From the NCBI GenBank assembly GCA_903831545.1, contig CAIKYI010000048.1, positions 1-5,472 on the forward strand: a stretch of 5,472 nucleotides of DNA, read 5' to 3'. The notes below the pieces were generated by a model that was not told the DNA's origin, did not search any database, and saw nothing but the letters and a program-made list of their open reading frames with translations. Below, in pieces: positions 1-5,472 of the stretch (position 1 is the first letter of the stretch; each line of letters opens with the position of its first letter). The stretch comes from an uncultured Methylobacter sp. (GTDB taxonomy: Bacteria; Pseudomonadota; Gammaproteobacteria; Methylococcales; Methylomonadaceae). A program made the position numbers and the translations under genes.

Positions 1-1962
1 CGGCGCGAACCGTTTAAAATGGAATACCGACTGATGCGTAATGATGGTGAATACCGTTGGATTGACTATCACGGCGTTCCGCGCTTCGATGCTGACGGTG
101 TTTTTGCTGGTTATATTGGTTCCTGTATGGACATTACGGATCTGCTTCAGGCAAAAGAGGCAGCTGAAATGCTTGCCAAAACCAAATCTGAATTTCTCGC
201 CAACATGTCCCATGAGATTCGAACACCAATGAATGCCATTATGGGACTTTCCCATCTGGCGCTTAATAAAGAAATTCCTGCCGAGACTCGGGATTACCTG
301 GAAAAAATCAACATCGCCTCAAATGATTTATTGAGTATTCTGAATGATATTCTCGATCTGTCAAAGATGGAAACCGGGGGACTGACTATTGAACACATTA
401 CCTTTAATCTTGATGGCATGCTTAAAAACCTTAAAAGTCTGTTTGTCAGTATTGCCGAGGAGAAGTGTATTGACTTCATAATAGACGTTGCACCCGATGT
501 TCCCCGTTCCTTAATCGGCGATGCGCTTAGACTGAAACAGATTTTAATTAACCTGCTAAGTAACGCAATTAAGTTTACCAAGCAAGGCAAAGTCACCCTT
601 GCCATTAAACTTTTACACCTTGCTCCGTTACAAGCGCGACTGTTGTTTTGTGTCACTGATACTGGTATCGGTATATCAACGGAAGATATTGAAAAGCTAT
701 TCCTGCCCTTTAGCCAAGTGGACGCATCGATTACCCGTCGTTTTGGTGGAACAGGACTTGGCCTGGCGATCAGTCAGAATCTGTTACAGCTTATGAATAG
801 CCAGTTTCTGGTAGAAAGTGTTTCAGGTCAGGGCAGCACTTTCAGTTTTGAACTCGTTTTGGATGTGTCGCCTTTGTCCAGCCAGCTTAAGACCAGCGAC
901 AGTAATGAAACATCCGTTTCGGCACCGCGTGATTATGATAAGTTATTGGCAGGTACTCGTGTTCTTGTCGCGGAAGATATTATGATCAACCAGCTGATCA
1001 TAAAGAAGTTTCTCAGTCTTTCTGATATTTCCGTGGAAATGGCCAATAACGGTGATGAGGCTTTGAAACTTTTGGAAAGTGCTGAGTTTGATGCAGTTTT
1101 GATGGATATACACATGCCTGAAATGGATGGCTTTGAGGCAACGAAAATCATCCGTAGCCAGGCTCGCTTTGCAGATCTACCGGTTATCGCCCTGACCGCT
1201 GGCGTGACTAAAGAAGAGCAGGAAAAATGTTTGGCTGTAGGCATGAATGACTTTATTGCCAAACCTATCAATCCAGAAAAACTCACCTCGACGCTACTGC
1301 AATGGATACATCCGGCTGGAGACATATCAAAAAATAACGGCTCTGTCGAACCGACAGAAAATAAACAACTTAATGCAGGTGACAAGGGAAGCGTTAATCA
1401 AGAGACCGGCTTAGCGATGGCGGTCAACAGTCAGGAGCTAGCCACAGATTTACAGCTTACTTTCATGTTTACCATGGAAAATATAGCGGATCAAATCGAA
1501 ACCATGATCACTGCGGGAAACATTGTTTCGGCACGTGAGCTTGTTCACAAAATCAAAGGCGCGTCAGGCAACATCGGGGCCATACGCCTTTACGCCTCTA
1601 CGGAGGCTTTGGAAACCGAGCTTGAAAAAGGACTCTCAACGGACACATTTGGCGCTTTCCGTGAAGTATTTAGTCAGACCATGTCCGATATAGCCGCCTT
1701 GCAAAAGCCTGAAGACAAGCAACCGGAGCCTTGTTGCAATACTGAAATACGTCAAGGTAGCTTAGCTGAACTTGATAGGCTTCTTATTGGAAACGATTTC
1801 ATCTCAGAAGCATTGCTAGACACGCTTAAAAGCAGGCTTAAACCAGACCAGCTTGACTTATTTGCCCAGTTACGTAATCTAATCAAGAGTCTGGAATATG
1901 AAAAAGCACGCAGCGTGCTTCGACAGCTTACAAAACTAGCCGAAACTCAGGATCTACAATGA
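1..1962 (+). CDS. Hybrid sensor histidine kinase (PAS-HisKA-HATPase-REC-HPt), 5' end missing
   Basis: This is a multistep phosphorelay kinase that autophosphorylates a histidine and passes the phosphate His-Asp-His, probably to the receiver of the next gene. The reading frame is open to the left edge (RREPFK precedes the first ATG at 19), and residues 1-40 are only the C-terminal half of a PAS/PAC domain, so the gene starts upstream. Counting from that ATG: a helical linker at 41-60; HisKA H-box NMSHEIRTPMN with His65; HATPase N-box with N178 and N182, G1 box DTGIG 214-218, F-box near 228-231 and G2 box GGTGLGLA 243-250; receiver about 312-430 with E319/D320, phosphoacceptor D363, T393 and K415; HPt about 475-565 with His510 in HKIKGASGNIGA. 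A helical tail of unknown role covers about 580-641. All catalytic residues are present. No membrane segment is visible in the part shown. The signal sensed is unknown. Confidence 0.95.
   Translation, partial: RREPFKMEYRLMRNDGEYRWIDYHGVPRFDADGVFAGYIGSCMDITDLLQAKEAAEMLAKTKSEFLANMSHEIRTPMNAIMGLSHLALNKEIPAETRDYLEKINIASNDLLSILNDILDLSKMETGGLTIEHITFNLDGMLKNLKSLFVSIAEEKCIDFIIDVAPDVPRSLIGDALRLKQILINLLSNAIKFTKQGKVTLAIKLLHLAPLQARLLFCVTDTGIGISTEDIEKLFLPFSQVDASITRRFGGTGLGLAISQNLLQLMNSQFLVESVSGQGSTFSFELVLDVSPLSSQLKTSDSNETSVSAPRDYDKLLAGTRVLVAEDIMINQLIIKKFLSLSDISVEMANNGDEALKLLESAEFDAVLMDIHMPEMDGFEATKIIRSQARFADLPVIALTAGVTKEEQEKCLAVGMNDFIAKPINPEKLTSTLLQWIHPAGDISKNNGSVEPTENKQLNAGDKGSVNQETGLAMAVNSQELATDLQLTFMFTMENIADQIETMITAGNIVSARELVHKIKGASGNIGAIRLYASTEALETELEKGLSTDTFGAFREVFSQTMSDIAALQKPEDKQPEPCCNTEIRQGSLAELDRLLIGNDFISEALLDTLKSRLKPDQLDLFAQLRNLIKSLEYEKARSVLRQLTKLAETQDLQ
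1904..1920 (+). repeat. Perfect 7-bp inverted repeat (hairpin) near the end of the kinase gene
   Basis: AAGCACG at 1904-1910 and CGTGCTT at 1914-1920 are perfect reverse complements separated by the 3-base loop CAG. In mRNA this would form a compact hairpin ending 38 bases before the start codon of the cyclase gene and 28 bases before its Shine-Dalgarno. No T-tract follows, so it is not an intrinsic terminator. It may be only a coincidence of codons; no function is shown by the sequence. Confidence 0.5.
1949..1952 (+). promoter_or_regulatory. Ribosome binding site of the REC-GGDEF gene, inside the kinase gene
   Basis: AGGA lies 6 bases before the ATG at 1959, within the last codons of the kinase. 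It supports this ATG over the next in-frame Met (residue 9, directly before the receiver's first strand). Together with the ATGA stop/start overlap it suggests translational coupling, so that kinase and cyclase are made together. Confidence 0.7.
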
Positions 1963-2870
1963 CTAACGCGTTGCAACAGCCAATGATTTTGATCGTTGAT
2001 GATGTTCCCGTCAATGTACAAATTCTTGCGGAGATATTAAGTCGAATTTATCGGATTAAGGTAGCCAGTAATGGCTTGGATGCACTCAAGATTGCGGAAC
2101 GTGAACCGCCGGACCTCATCCTTTTGGATGTTATGATGCCTGGAATGGATGGCTTTGAAGTTTGCCGACAACTTAAGGGCAACGCTGTGACCTCTAAAAT
2201 TCCGGTGATATTTGTGACGGCCAGACACGCCGAATCTGACGAGGAACATGGGTTAAATTTAGGTGCTGTTGACTACATAACCAAGCCTTTTGTGATTCCG
2301 ATTGCCAAGGCTCGCATCCGTAACCATATTCACATTAAGCAGCAAGCCGACTTACTGGAATCACTTGCATTGATTGATGCGCTCACTCATATTCCTAACC
2401 GCCGCCGCTTTGATGAAGTATTGGCATCAGAATGGAAGCGTGCAGTTCGCGATAAAACGCCGCTATCGCTAGTGATGATCGACATTGATCATTTTAAACA
2501 TTATAACGACAAATATGGTCATGGAGCGGGCGATATTTGTTTGCAAAGGGTTGCGACAGAGATTTTCAGAAGTCTGGTTCGCCCTGCAGATCTGGTCGCT
2601 CGCTACGGCGGTGACGAGTTTGTGGTCATTTTGCCGGGCACCAATCAACAGGGTGCTTTGTTGGTCGCTGAACGCTTGCGCGATAGGATCGAAAAGATGG
2701 TCTTACCCCAAACTCATCCGGTATCTGAATCTGTTGTTACGATTAGCTTGGGAGTAGCCACCCAAGCCAAAATTCCGGAATTTTTCTTGCCAAAAATGTT
2801 AAACAATACCGCACAAAATGCGCTTGACCTGGCAAAAGAAGGTGGACGAAATCGGGTGTGCTCACATTAG
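1959..2870 (+). CDS. Response regulator diguanylate cyclase (REC-GGDEF)
   Basis: This cytoplasmic enzyme condenses two GTP into cyclic di-GMP and is switched by phosphorylation of its receiver. The receiver (about residues 8-125) has the acidic pair D14/D15, phosphoacceptor D57 in LLDVMMPGMDG, T87 and K109. A short linker helix leads into the GGDEF domain (about 135-303), which opens with LTHIPNRRRFDE. Active-site residues match the PleD pattern: D175 in IDIDHFK, N183, D192, and GGDEF at 217-221 preceded by RY. An RxxD inhibitory site (R208-D211) sits exactly five residues before GGDEF, so product feedback is expected. No EAL or HD-GYP domain is attached. The architecture is that of single-receiver cyclases such as WspR. 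One small oddity is that the usual ALYxAKxxGRNRV end motif reads ALDLAKEGGRNRV. The gene overlaps the kinase by 4 bases, making that kinase its probable phosphodonor (inference). Confidence 0.95.
   Translation: MTNALQQPMILIVDDVPVNVQILAEILSRIYRIKVASNGLDALKIAEREPPDLILLDVMMPGMDGFEVCRQLKGNAVTSKIPVIFVTARHAESDEEHGLNLGAVDYITKPFVIPIAKARIRNHIHIKQQADLLESLALIDALTHIPNRRRFDEVLASEWKRAVRDKTPLSLVMIDIDHFKHYNDKYGHGAGDICLQRVATEIFRSLVRPADLVARYGGDEFVVILPGTNQQGALLVAERLRDRIEKMVLPQTHPVSESVVTISLGVATQAKIPEFFLPKMLNNTAQNALDLAKEGGRNRVCSH
2769..2784. repeat. Perfect 16-bp palindrome within the GGDEF coding region
   Basis: AAAATTCCGGAATTTT reads identically on both strands, with no mismatch and no spacer. It lies in the segment encoding residues about 271-276 of the cyclase, a variable stretch between the last core strand and the final helix. 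It could be a dimeric protein operator or, as RNA, a 6-bp stem with a CCGG loop. A palindrome of this length is uncommon in 5 kb but can occur by chance, so function is unproven. Confidence 0.5.
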
Positions 2871-2878
2871 GTATGGAC

Positions 2879-2900
2879 CGAGTTAGCGACTCGATTTTTT
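2879..2900 (+). terminator. Intrinsic terminator of the kinase-cyclase operon
   Basis: The stem CGAGT (2879-2883) pairs with ACTCG (2889-2893) around the loop TAGCG and is followed by ATTTTTT (2894-2900). It starts 9 bases after the TAG stop of the cyclase gene. The stem is short at 5 bp, with a possible T-G extension, but position and T-run fit a rho-independent terminator for plus-strand transcripts. On the minus strand no T-run follows the stem, so it should not stop cca transcription efficiently. Confidence 0.7.
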
Positions 2901-4121
2901 ATACTGGATAATAAACTCTGCGACCGCCTTAATTCGCAAGCTTCGAATTGCTGCACCGATATGCGCGCCTTTGAGTTCGGAGTTCAGAATCGAAGAGGTG
3001 TCAACTGCGGTTGCTATTCTGGCGGCACAACTTATCAGTTCCGCTTGAGGATAGGGTGTGTTTTCATGCCCGGTTCTACCTTTGGCATCGGCTTCGCAGG
3101 CCAGTAACAATTCGGCTAATTTACTGACGGGCTTAAATGCTCCCAGCGCAGTGAGCATATCGGTCAAGGTTGACGCACGTAATTCAAAAGCACGATGACA
3201 ATGGGTATGGTATTGCATGACCAGCAATGCCAGCGTTTTAAATGAATTAGGCACCCGTAAACGGTTGCATAAGTTTTCCAAAGCCGGCAACCCCAGAGAT
3301 TCATGTCCGTAATGATGTGGCCAGTTAAGTTTGGGCGTTAAGCCTTTGCCCAGATCATGAACTAAAGCGGCAAACCTTACTTCGGGACTGGTTGACAAGA
3401 GTGCCGCCTGTTCCAAACAAAGCATGGTGTGAATGCCGGTATCAATTTCCGGATGATGAATCTCCGGTTGCGGCACGCCAAACAAACCATCTATTTCCGG
3501 TAGAATTTTATGCAATGCGCTACACGCTTTTAAGGTATAGAAAAAAGCCCCCGGAGTTTTTTCGCCCAGCGCTTTAAACAGTTCTGCCCAGACCCGCTCG
3601 GGAACCAGATGATCCGCTTCGCCTGCAGTTACCATGGACTGCATCAGTTCTCGAGTTTCTTCAGCTAACGTGAAGCCAAGATGATTGTATCGGGCCGCAA
3701 AACGGGCGACACGCAAGATACGCACAGGGTCTTCGGCAAATGCCGGAGATACGTGTCGAAATAAGCGTCGTTCAAGATCAATTTGTCCGTCGTAGGGATC
3801 AATTAATTGTCCTTGTGAAGATAATGCCATGGCATTGATAGTCAGGTCACGACGAATCAAATCCTGTTCCAGCGTAACATCGGGTGCGGCATGTACTGTA
3901 AAACCTCTATAACCTGGGGCTGTTTTTCTTTCGGTTCTGGCCAGAGCATATTCTTCATGGGATTTGGGATGTAAAAATACCGGAAAATCTTTACCTACTG
4001 AGCGAAACCCCTGCTGCTCCATAGATTCTGGCGTCTCGCCGAGCACGACCCAGTCCTGTTCAGTGACGGGAAGTCCCAGTAATTTATCGCGCACCGCGCC
4101 GCCAACAAGGTATATTTCCAC
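2883..4121 (-). CDS. cca: CCA-adding tRNA nucleotidyltransferase with HD domain
   Basis: The enzyme adds or repairs the 3'-terminal CCA of tRNAs from CTP and ATP without a nucleic acid template. From the GTG start at 4121 the product is 412 residues, the length of E. coli Cca, and motifs fall at E. coli numbers: LVGGAVRD 5-12 (nucleotide binding), metal ligands E21 and D23 in TEQDW, R91 in RRDLTINA 90-97, R137 and R140 in the VRILRVARFAAR stretch, and HDLGKG 255-260 of the HD domain linked to phosphohydrolase activity in the E. coli enzyme. The ORF is open upstream to an ATG at 4232 (449 residues), with another ATG at 4157 (424 residues). None of the three has a clear Shine-Dalgarno, so GTG is chosen by family alignment (VEIYLVGG against E. 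coli MKIYLVGG). The gene is convergent with the cyclase gene, with 12 bases between stop codons, and divergent from the permease gene. Identification is firm; the start is less so. Confidence 0.95.
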   Translation of the reverse strand: MEIYLVGGAVRDKLLGLPVTEQDWVVLGETPESMEQQGFRSVGKDFPVFLHPKSHEEYALARTERKTAPGYRGFTVHAAPDVTLEQDLIRRDLTINAMALSSQGQLIDPYDGQIDLERRLFRHVSPAFAEDPVRILRVARFAARYNHLGFTLAEETRELMQSMVTAGEADHLVPERVWAELFKALGEKTPGAFFYTLKACSALHKILPEIDGLFGVPQPEIHHPEIDTGIHTMLCLEQAALLSTSPEVRFAALVHDLGKGLTPKLNWPHHYGHESLGLPALENLCNRLRVPNSFKTLALLVMQYHTHCHRAFELRASTLTDMLTALGAFKPVSKLAELLLACEADAKGRTGHENTPYPQAELISCAARIATAVDTSSILNSELKGAHIGAAIRSLRIKAVAEFIIQYKKSSR

Positions 4122-4256
4122 ACCGTTACCCAAGTCATTTAATAATCCGTCTAGCATAGCACAGCCGTATTTCAAAGAGGCATAATGCATCGCAAGTTGG
4201 TAGATGGGTAGAGCAGGAGCGAAACCTATCATGTTTTCGATTGGTGTTGACGGATT

Positions 4257-4286
4257 TTGCCAGTACCCTACAGTTTCTGTTATATC
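4257..4286 (+). promoter_or_regulatory. Candidate promoter of the TauE/SafE gene
   Basis: TTGCCA (4257-4262, five of six bases to the -35 consensus) and TATATC (4281-4286, four of six to the -10) are 18 bases apart, and TG at 4278-4279 gives an extended -10 context. Transcription would begin near 4293, leaving a leader of about 25 bases before the GTG at 4319. The -10 lacks the usually conserved final T, so the call is tentative. The rest of the 4122-4318 gap shows no recognisable RNA or operator; in-frame upstream cca codons to 4232 also lie in it. Confidence 0.35.
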
Positions 4287-4309
4287 GTACTTTTATGTCA
4301 CACTAGATC

Positions 4310-4314
4310 AGGAA
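4310..4314 (+). promoter_or_regulatory. Ribosome binding site fixing the GTG start of the permease gene
   Basis: AGGAA ends 4 bases before the GTG at 4319. This is a good Shine-Dalgarno at a usable distance, and the encoded protein begins directly with a hydrophobic helix, as expected for this family. It supports the GTG start. Confidence 0.65.
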
Positions 4315-4318
4315 TACC

Positions 4319-5110
4319 GTGATAACAATTTTTCTAGTCAGTATTTTATTGGGAACGGTTTCCGGCTTAATTGCTGGATTGTTTGGCGTAGGCGGTGGCC
4401 TGATTATTGTGCCAATTTTAGCGGTCGTCTTTGCAGTCCAAGAGTTCCCGGCAGAACTGGTAATGATCATGGCGGTTGCAACCTCACTGGCAACCATCAT
4501 TCTTACCTCAATCTCTTCGGTACTAACCCACCATCGTTTAAATTCGGTTTTGTGGTCTAAAGTAAAATACCTGGTACCGGGTATTTTAATCGGTGCCGGA
4601 GTTGGCGCCGTGGTTGCCGATCAGATAACGGGAAAGGTTTTGCGCTATGTTTTTATTGTTTACCTGCTTATTGTGGGTGTGCAAATGGCGATACAGTTCA
4701 AACCAAAACCGGGGCGTAAACCCTCATCCAAAGCGTTGGATTTTGTTGTCTCCGGTATTATCGGGCTGTTTTCGTCGCTGCTGGGCATTGGTGGAGGCAC
4801 ATTGATTGTGCCCTTTTTAGTACATTTTCAAACACCGATACGAAATGCGGTAGCCGTTGCCAGTGCTTGTGGTCTACCGATAGCGATTGCAGGAACGGTG
4901 GGCTACGCTTTATTGGGCAATGGTGTTTTAGAACTGCCTGCCTGGAGCTTGGGATATATTTATCTGCCCTCTTTTTTTGGCATAGTACTCACCAGTACCT
5001 ATACCGCTATGATTGGTGCCAAGCTGGCTCACAAGCTGCCGGCGGAAAAGTTAAAACATTATTTTTCGCTGCTGTTGTTTGTCATGGCGGCCAAGTTGAT
5101 CTGGTCTTGA
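4319..5110 (+). CDS. TauE/SafE family membrane transporter (putative anion or sulfur-compound permease)
   Basis: This is a polytopic inner-membrane protein of 263 residues, normal for the family, starting at GTG with AGGAA upstream. The family signature appears twice as an internal duplication: SGLIAGLFGVGGGLIIVP at 15-32 and a matching SG..G..SSLLGIGGGTLIVP at 145-165. Each is followed by an Ala/Ser/Thr-rich helix (AVATSLATII near 52-61; AVAVASACGLPIAIAG near 178-192). About eight hydrophobic segments can be drawn. The central loop at 127-139 is rich in Lys and Arg, which by the positive-inside rule is cytoplasmic. Characterised relatives are linked to export or uptake of sulfite, sulfoacetate, taurine-derived or other small organic anions. 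No sulfur-metabolism gene is adjacent, so the substrate cannot be named. It is divergent from cca and lies 95 bases before rdgC on the same strand; no clear terminator follows, so some read-through is possible. Confidence 0.9.
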   Translation: MITIFLVSILLGTVSGLIAGLFGVGGGLIIVPILAVVFAVQEFPAELVMIMAVATSLATIILTSISSVLTHHRLNSVLWSKVKYLVPGILIGAGVGAVVADQITGKVLRYVFIVYLLIVGVQMAIQFKPKPGRKPSSKALDFVVSGIIGLFSSLLGIGGGTLIVPFLVHFQTPIRNAVAVASACGLPIAIAGTVGYALLGNGVLELPAWSLGYIYLPSFFGIVLTSTYTAMIGAKLAHKLPAEKLKHYFSLLLFVMAAKLIWS

Positions 5111-5161
5111 AGACAGGTTATTCCCGTTATTGAATTTACTTTAATTTTATATCGTTAAATT

Positions 5162-5170
5162 TGCGATAAT
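5162..5170 (+). promoter_or_regulatory. Extended -10 promoter candidate for rdgC
   Basis: TGCGATAAT at 5162-5170 matches the extended -10 pattern (TGn followed by five of six bases of TATAAT). The best -35 is the weak TTAATT at 5141-5146, 18 bases upstream, in an AT-rich stretch. Transcription would start near 5177, about 29 bases before the ATG. Extended -10 promoters can work with a poor -35, so this is a reasonable guess. Confidence 0.45.
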
Positions 5171-5189
5171 GCTCATTCACTTTATTTAC

Positions 5190-5193
5190 AAGG
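5190..5193 (+). promoter_or_regulatory. Possible ribosome binding site of rdgC
   Basis: AAGG ends 12 bases before the ATG at 5206, longer than the usual spacing. An in-frame TTG at 5197 would be too close. The ATG is preferred because MWFKNL matches the family N-terminus. Confidence 0.35.
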
Positions 5194-5205
5194 TATTTGT
5201 TACAC

Positions 5206-5472
5206 ATGTGGTTTAAAAATCTTACTCTTTTTCGTCTTACTGAAGAATTTACTTTGGCTCCAGCCGATCTGGAGCTAAAACTTGAACAAATGGCTTTTCG
5301 TCCCTGCGGTAGTCATGAAGAGTTTACTTTTGGCTGGACATCACCGTTGGGTAAGTCATCAGAACAATTGGTCCATAGTGCAAACGGCTTTTTGATGCTC
5401 TGCGGAAAAAAGGAAGAAAGAGTTCTGCCAGCCTCTGTTGTTAATGAAATGTTGCAGGAAAAAATTCTTGAA
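5206..5472 (+). CDS. rdgC: Recombination-associated protein RdgC, N-terminal 89 residues (cut by window edge)
   Basis: RdgC is a nucleoid-associated DNA-binding protein that forms a ring-shaped dimer around duplex DNA and restrains RecA-mediated recombination. The visible residues follow the E. coli protein: MWFKNLTLFRLTEEF against MLWFKNLMVYRLSREI, then the block MAFRPCGS (E. coli MAFTPCGS), then GW.SPLG, SANG, KKEERVLPASVV (E. coli RKEEKILPSPVI) and EKI. The full family length is about 300 residues, so roughly two thirds of the gene lies beyond the right edge. The gene appears to have its own promoter upstream. No frameshift or stop is seen in the visible part. Identification comes from remembered family sequence and is strong for such a short piece. 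Confidence 0.9.
   Translation, partial: MWFKNLTLFRLTEEFTLAPADLELKLEQMAFRPCGSHEEFTFGWTSPLGKSSEQLVHSANGFLMLCGKKEERVLPASVVNEMLQEKILE

Noticed and set aside
933..1385. Long open frame on the minus strand opposite the kinase receiver
   Set aside because: It is antisense to a clearly coding domain, has no recognisable family features or ribosome binding site, and is a reading-frame shadow.
4173..4232. The extra N-terminal stretch of the long cca frame as a signal or membrane segment
   Set aside because: Cca is cytoplasmic, the stretch lacks a proper hydrophobic core with cleavage site, and it is probably untranslated.
4247..4275. TTGACG at 4247-4252 as a -35 for the permease gene
   Set aside because: It is a good -35 match, but 17-18 bases downstream there is only ACAGTT or CAGTTT, not a usable -10; the TTGCCA/TATATC pair fits better.
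4204..4560. 118-codon plus-strand frame overlapping the start of the permease gene
   Set aside because: It overlaps the well-supported permease frame, has no domain, and shows the Arg/Trp/Cys-rich content of an out-of-frame translation.
5117..5131. Direct repeat GTTATT-CCC-GTTATT after the permease stop
   Set aside because: It is six bases only, direct rather than inverted, and has no T-run, so it is not a terminator and is too short to call a binding site.
5132..5255. The 11-base string GAATTTACTTT occurs at 5132-5142 and 5245-5255, with a near copy around 5321
   Set aside because: Two of the copies encode the short peptide EEFT in the same frame of rdgC, and the region is AT-rich; spacing is irregular. 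It looks like chance, not an iteron or operator array.

Overview
The window reads as an ordinary chromosomal stretch of a gammaproteobacterium with moderate GC content. This rests on two genes: an rdgC start (a family largely confined to beta- and gammaproteobacteria) and a Cca protein that follows the E. coli enzyme closely along its whole length, including the C-terminal HD domain. The genus cannot be fixed from the sequence. I see no insertion sequence, CRISPR array, tRNA, rRNA or phage gene.

Layout. (1) Positions 1-2870, plus strand: the 3' part of a PAS-containing hybrid histidine kinase (HisKA, HATPase, receiver, HPt, helical tail). It overlaps by 4 bases (ATGA) a REC-GGDEF diguanylate cyclase. 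An intrinsic terminator follows at 2879-2900. (2) Positions 2883-4121, minus strand: cca, the CCA-adding tRNA nucleotidyltransferase, convergent with the cyclase gene; its stop codon lies inside the terminator hairpin. (3) Positions 4122-4318: a divergent intergenic region with a candidate promoter for the next gene. (4) Positions 4319-5110, plus strand: a TauE/SafE-family membrane permease with a GTG start and a good Shine-Dalgarno. (5) Positions 5111-5205: a short AT-rich gap with an extended -10 promoter candidate. (6) Positions 5206-5472, plus strand: the first 89 codons of rdgC, cut by the window edge.

How the genes work together. The only functional unit visible is the kinase-cyclase pair. 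The kinase carries every phosphorelay station (His65, Asp363 and His510, counted from the ATG at 19), and the cyclase has a complete receiver plus an intact GGDEF active site and RxxD inhibitory site. The likely circuit is: sensed signal, multistep phosphorelay, receiver of the cyclase, c-di-GMP. The other three genes are unrelated housekeeping or transport functions (tRNA 3'-end maturation, small anion or sulfur-compound transport, recombination).

I found no convincing previously undescribed system. The items most worth a second look are the tightly coupled phosphorelay/c-di-GMP pair, two perfect inverted repeats inside coding sequence, the terminator that overlaps the convergent cca stop, and the choice of start codon for cca.
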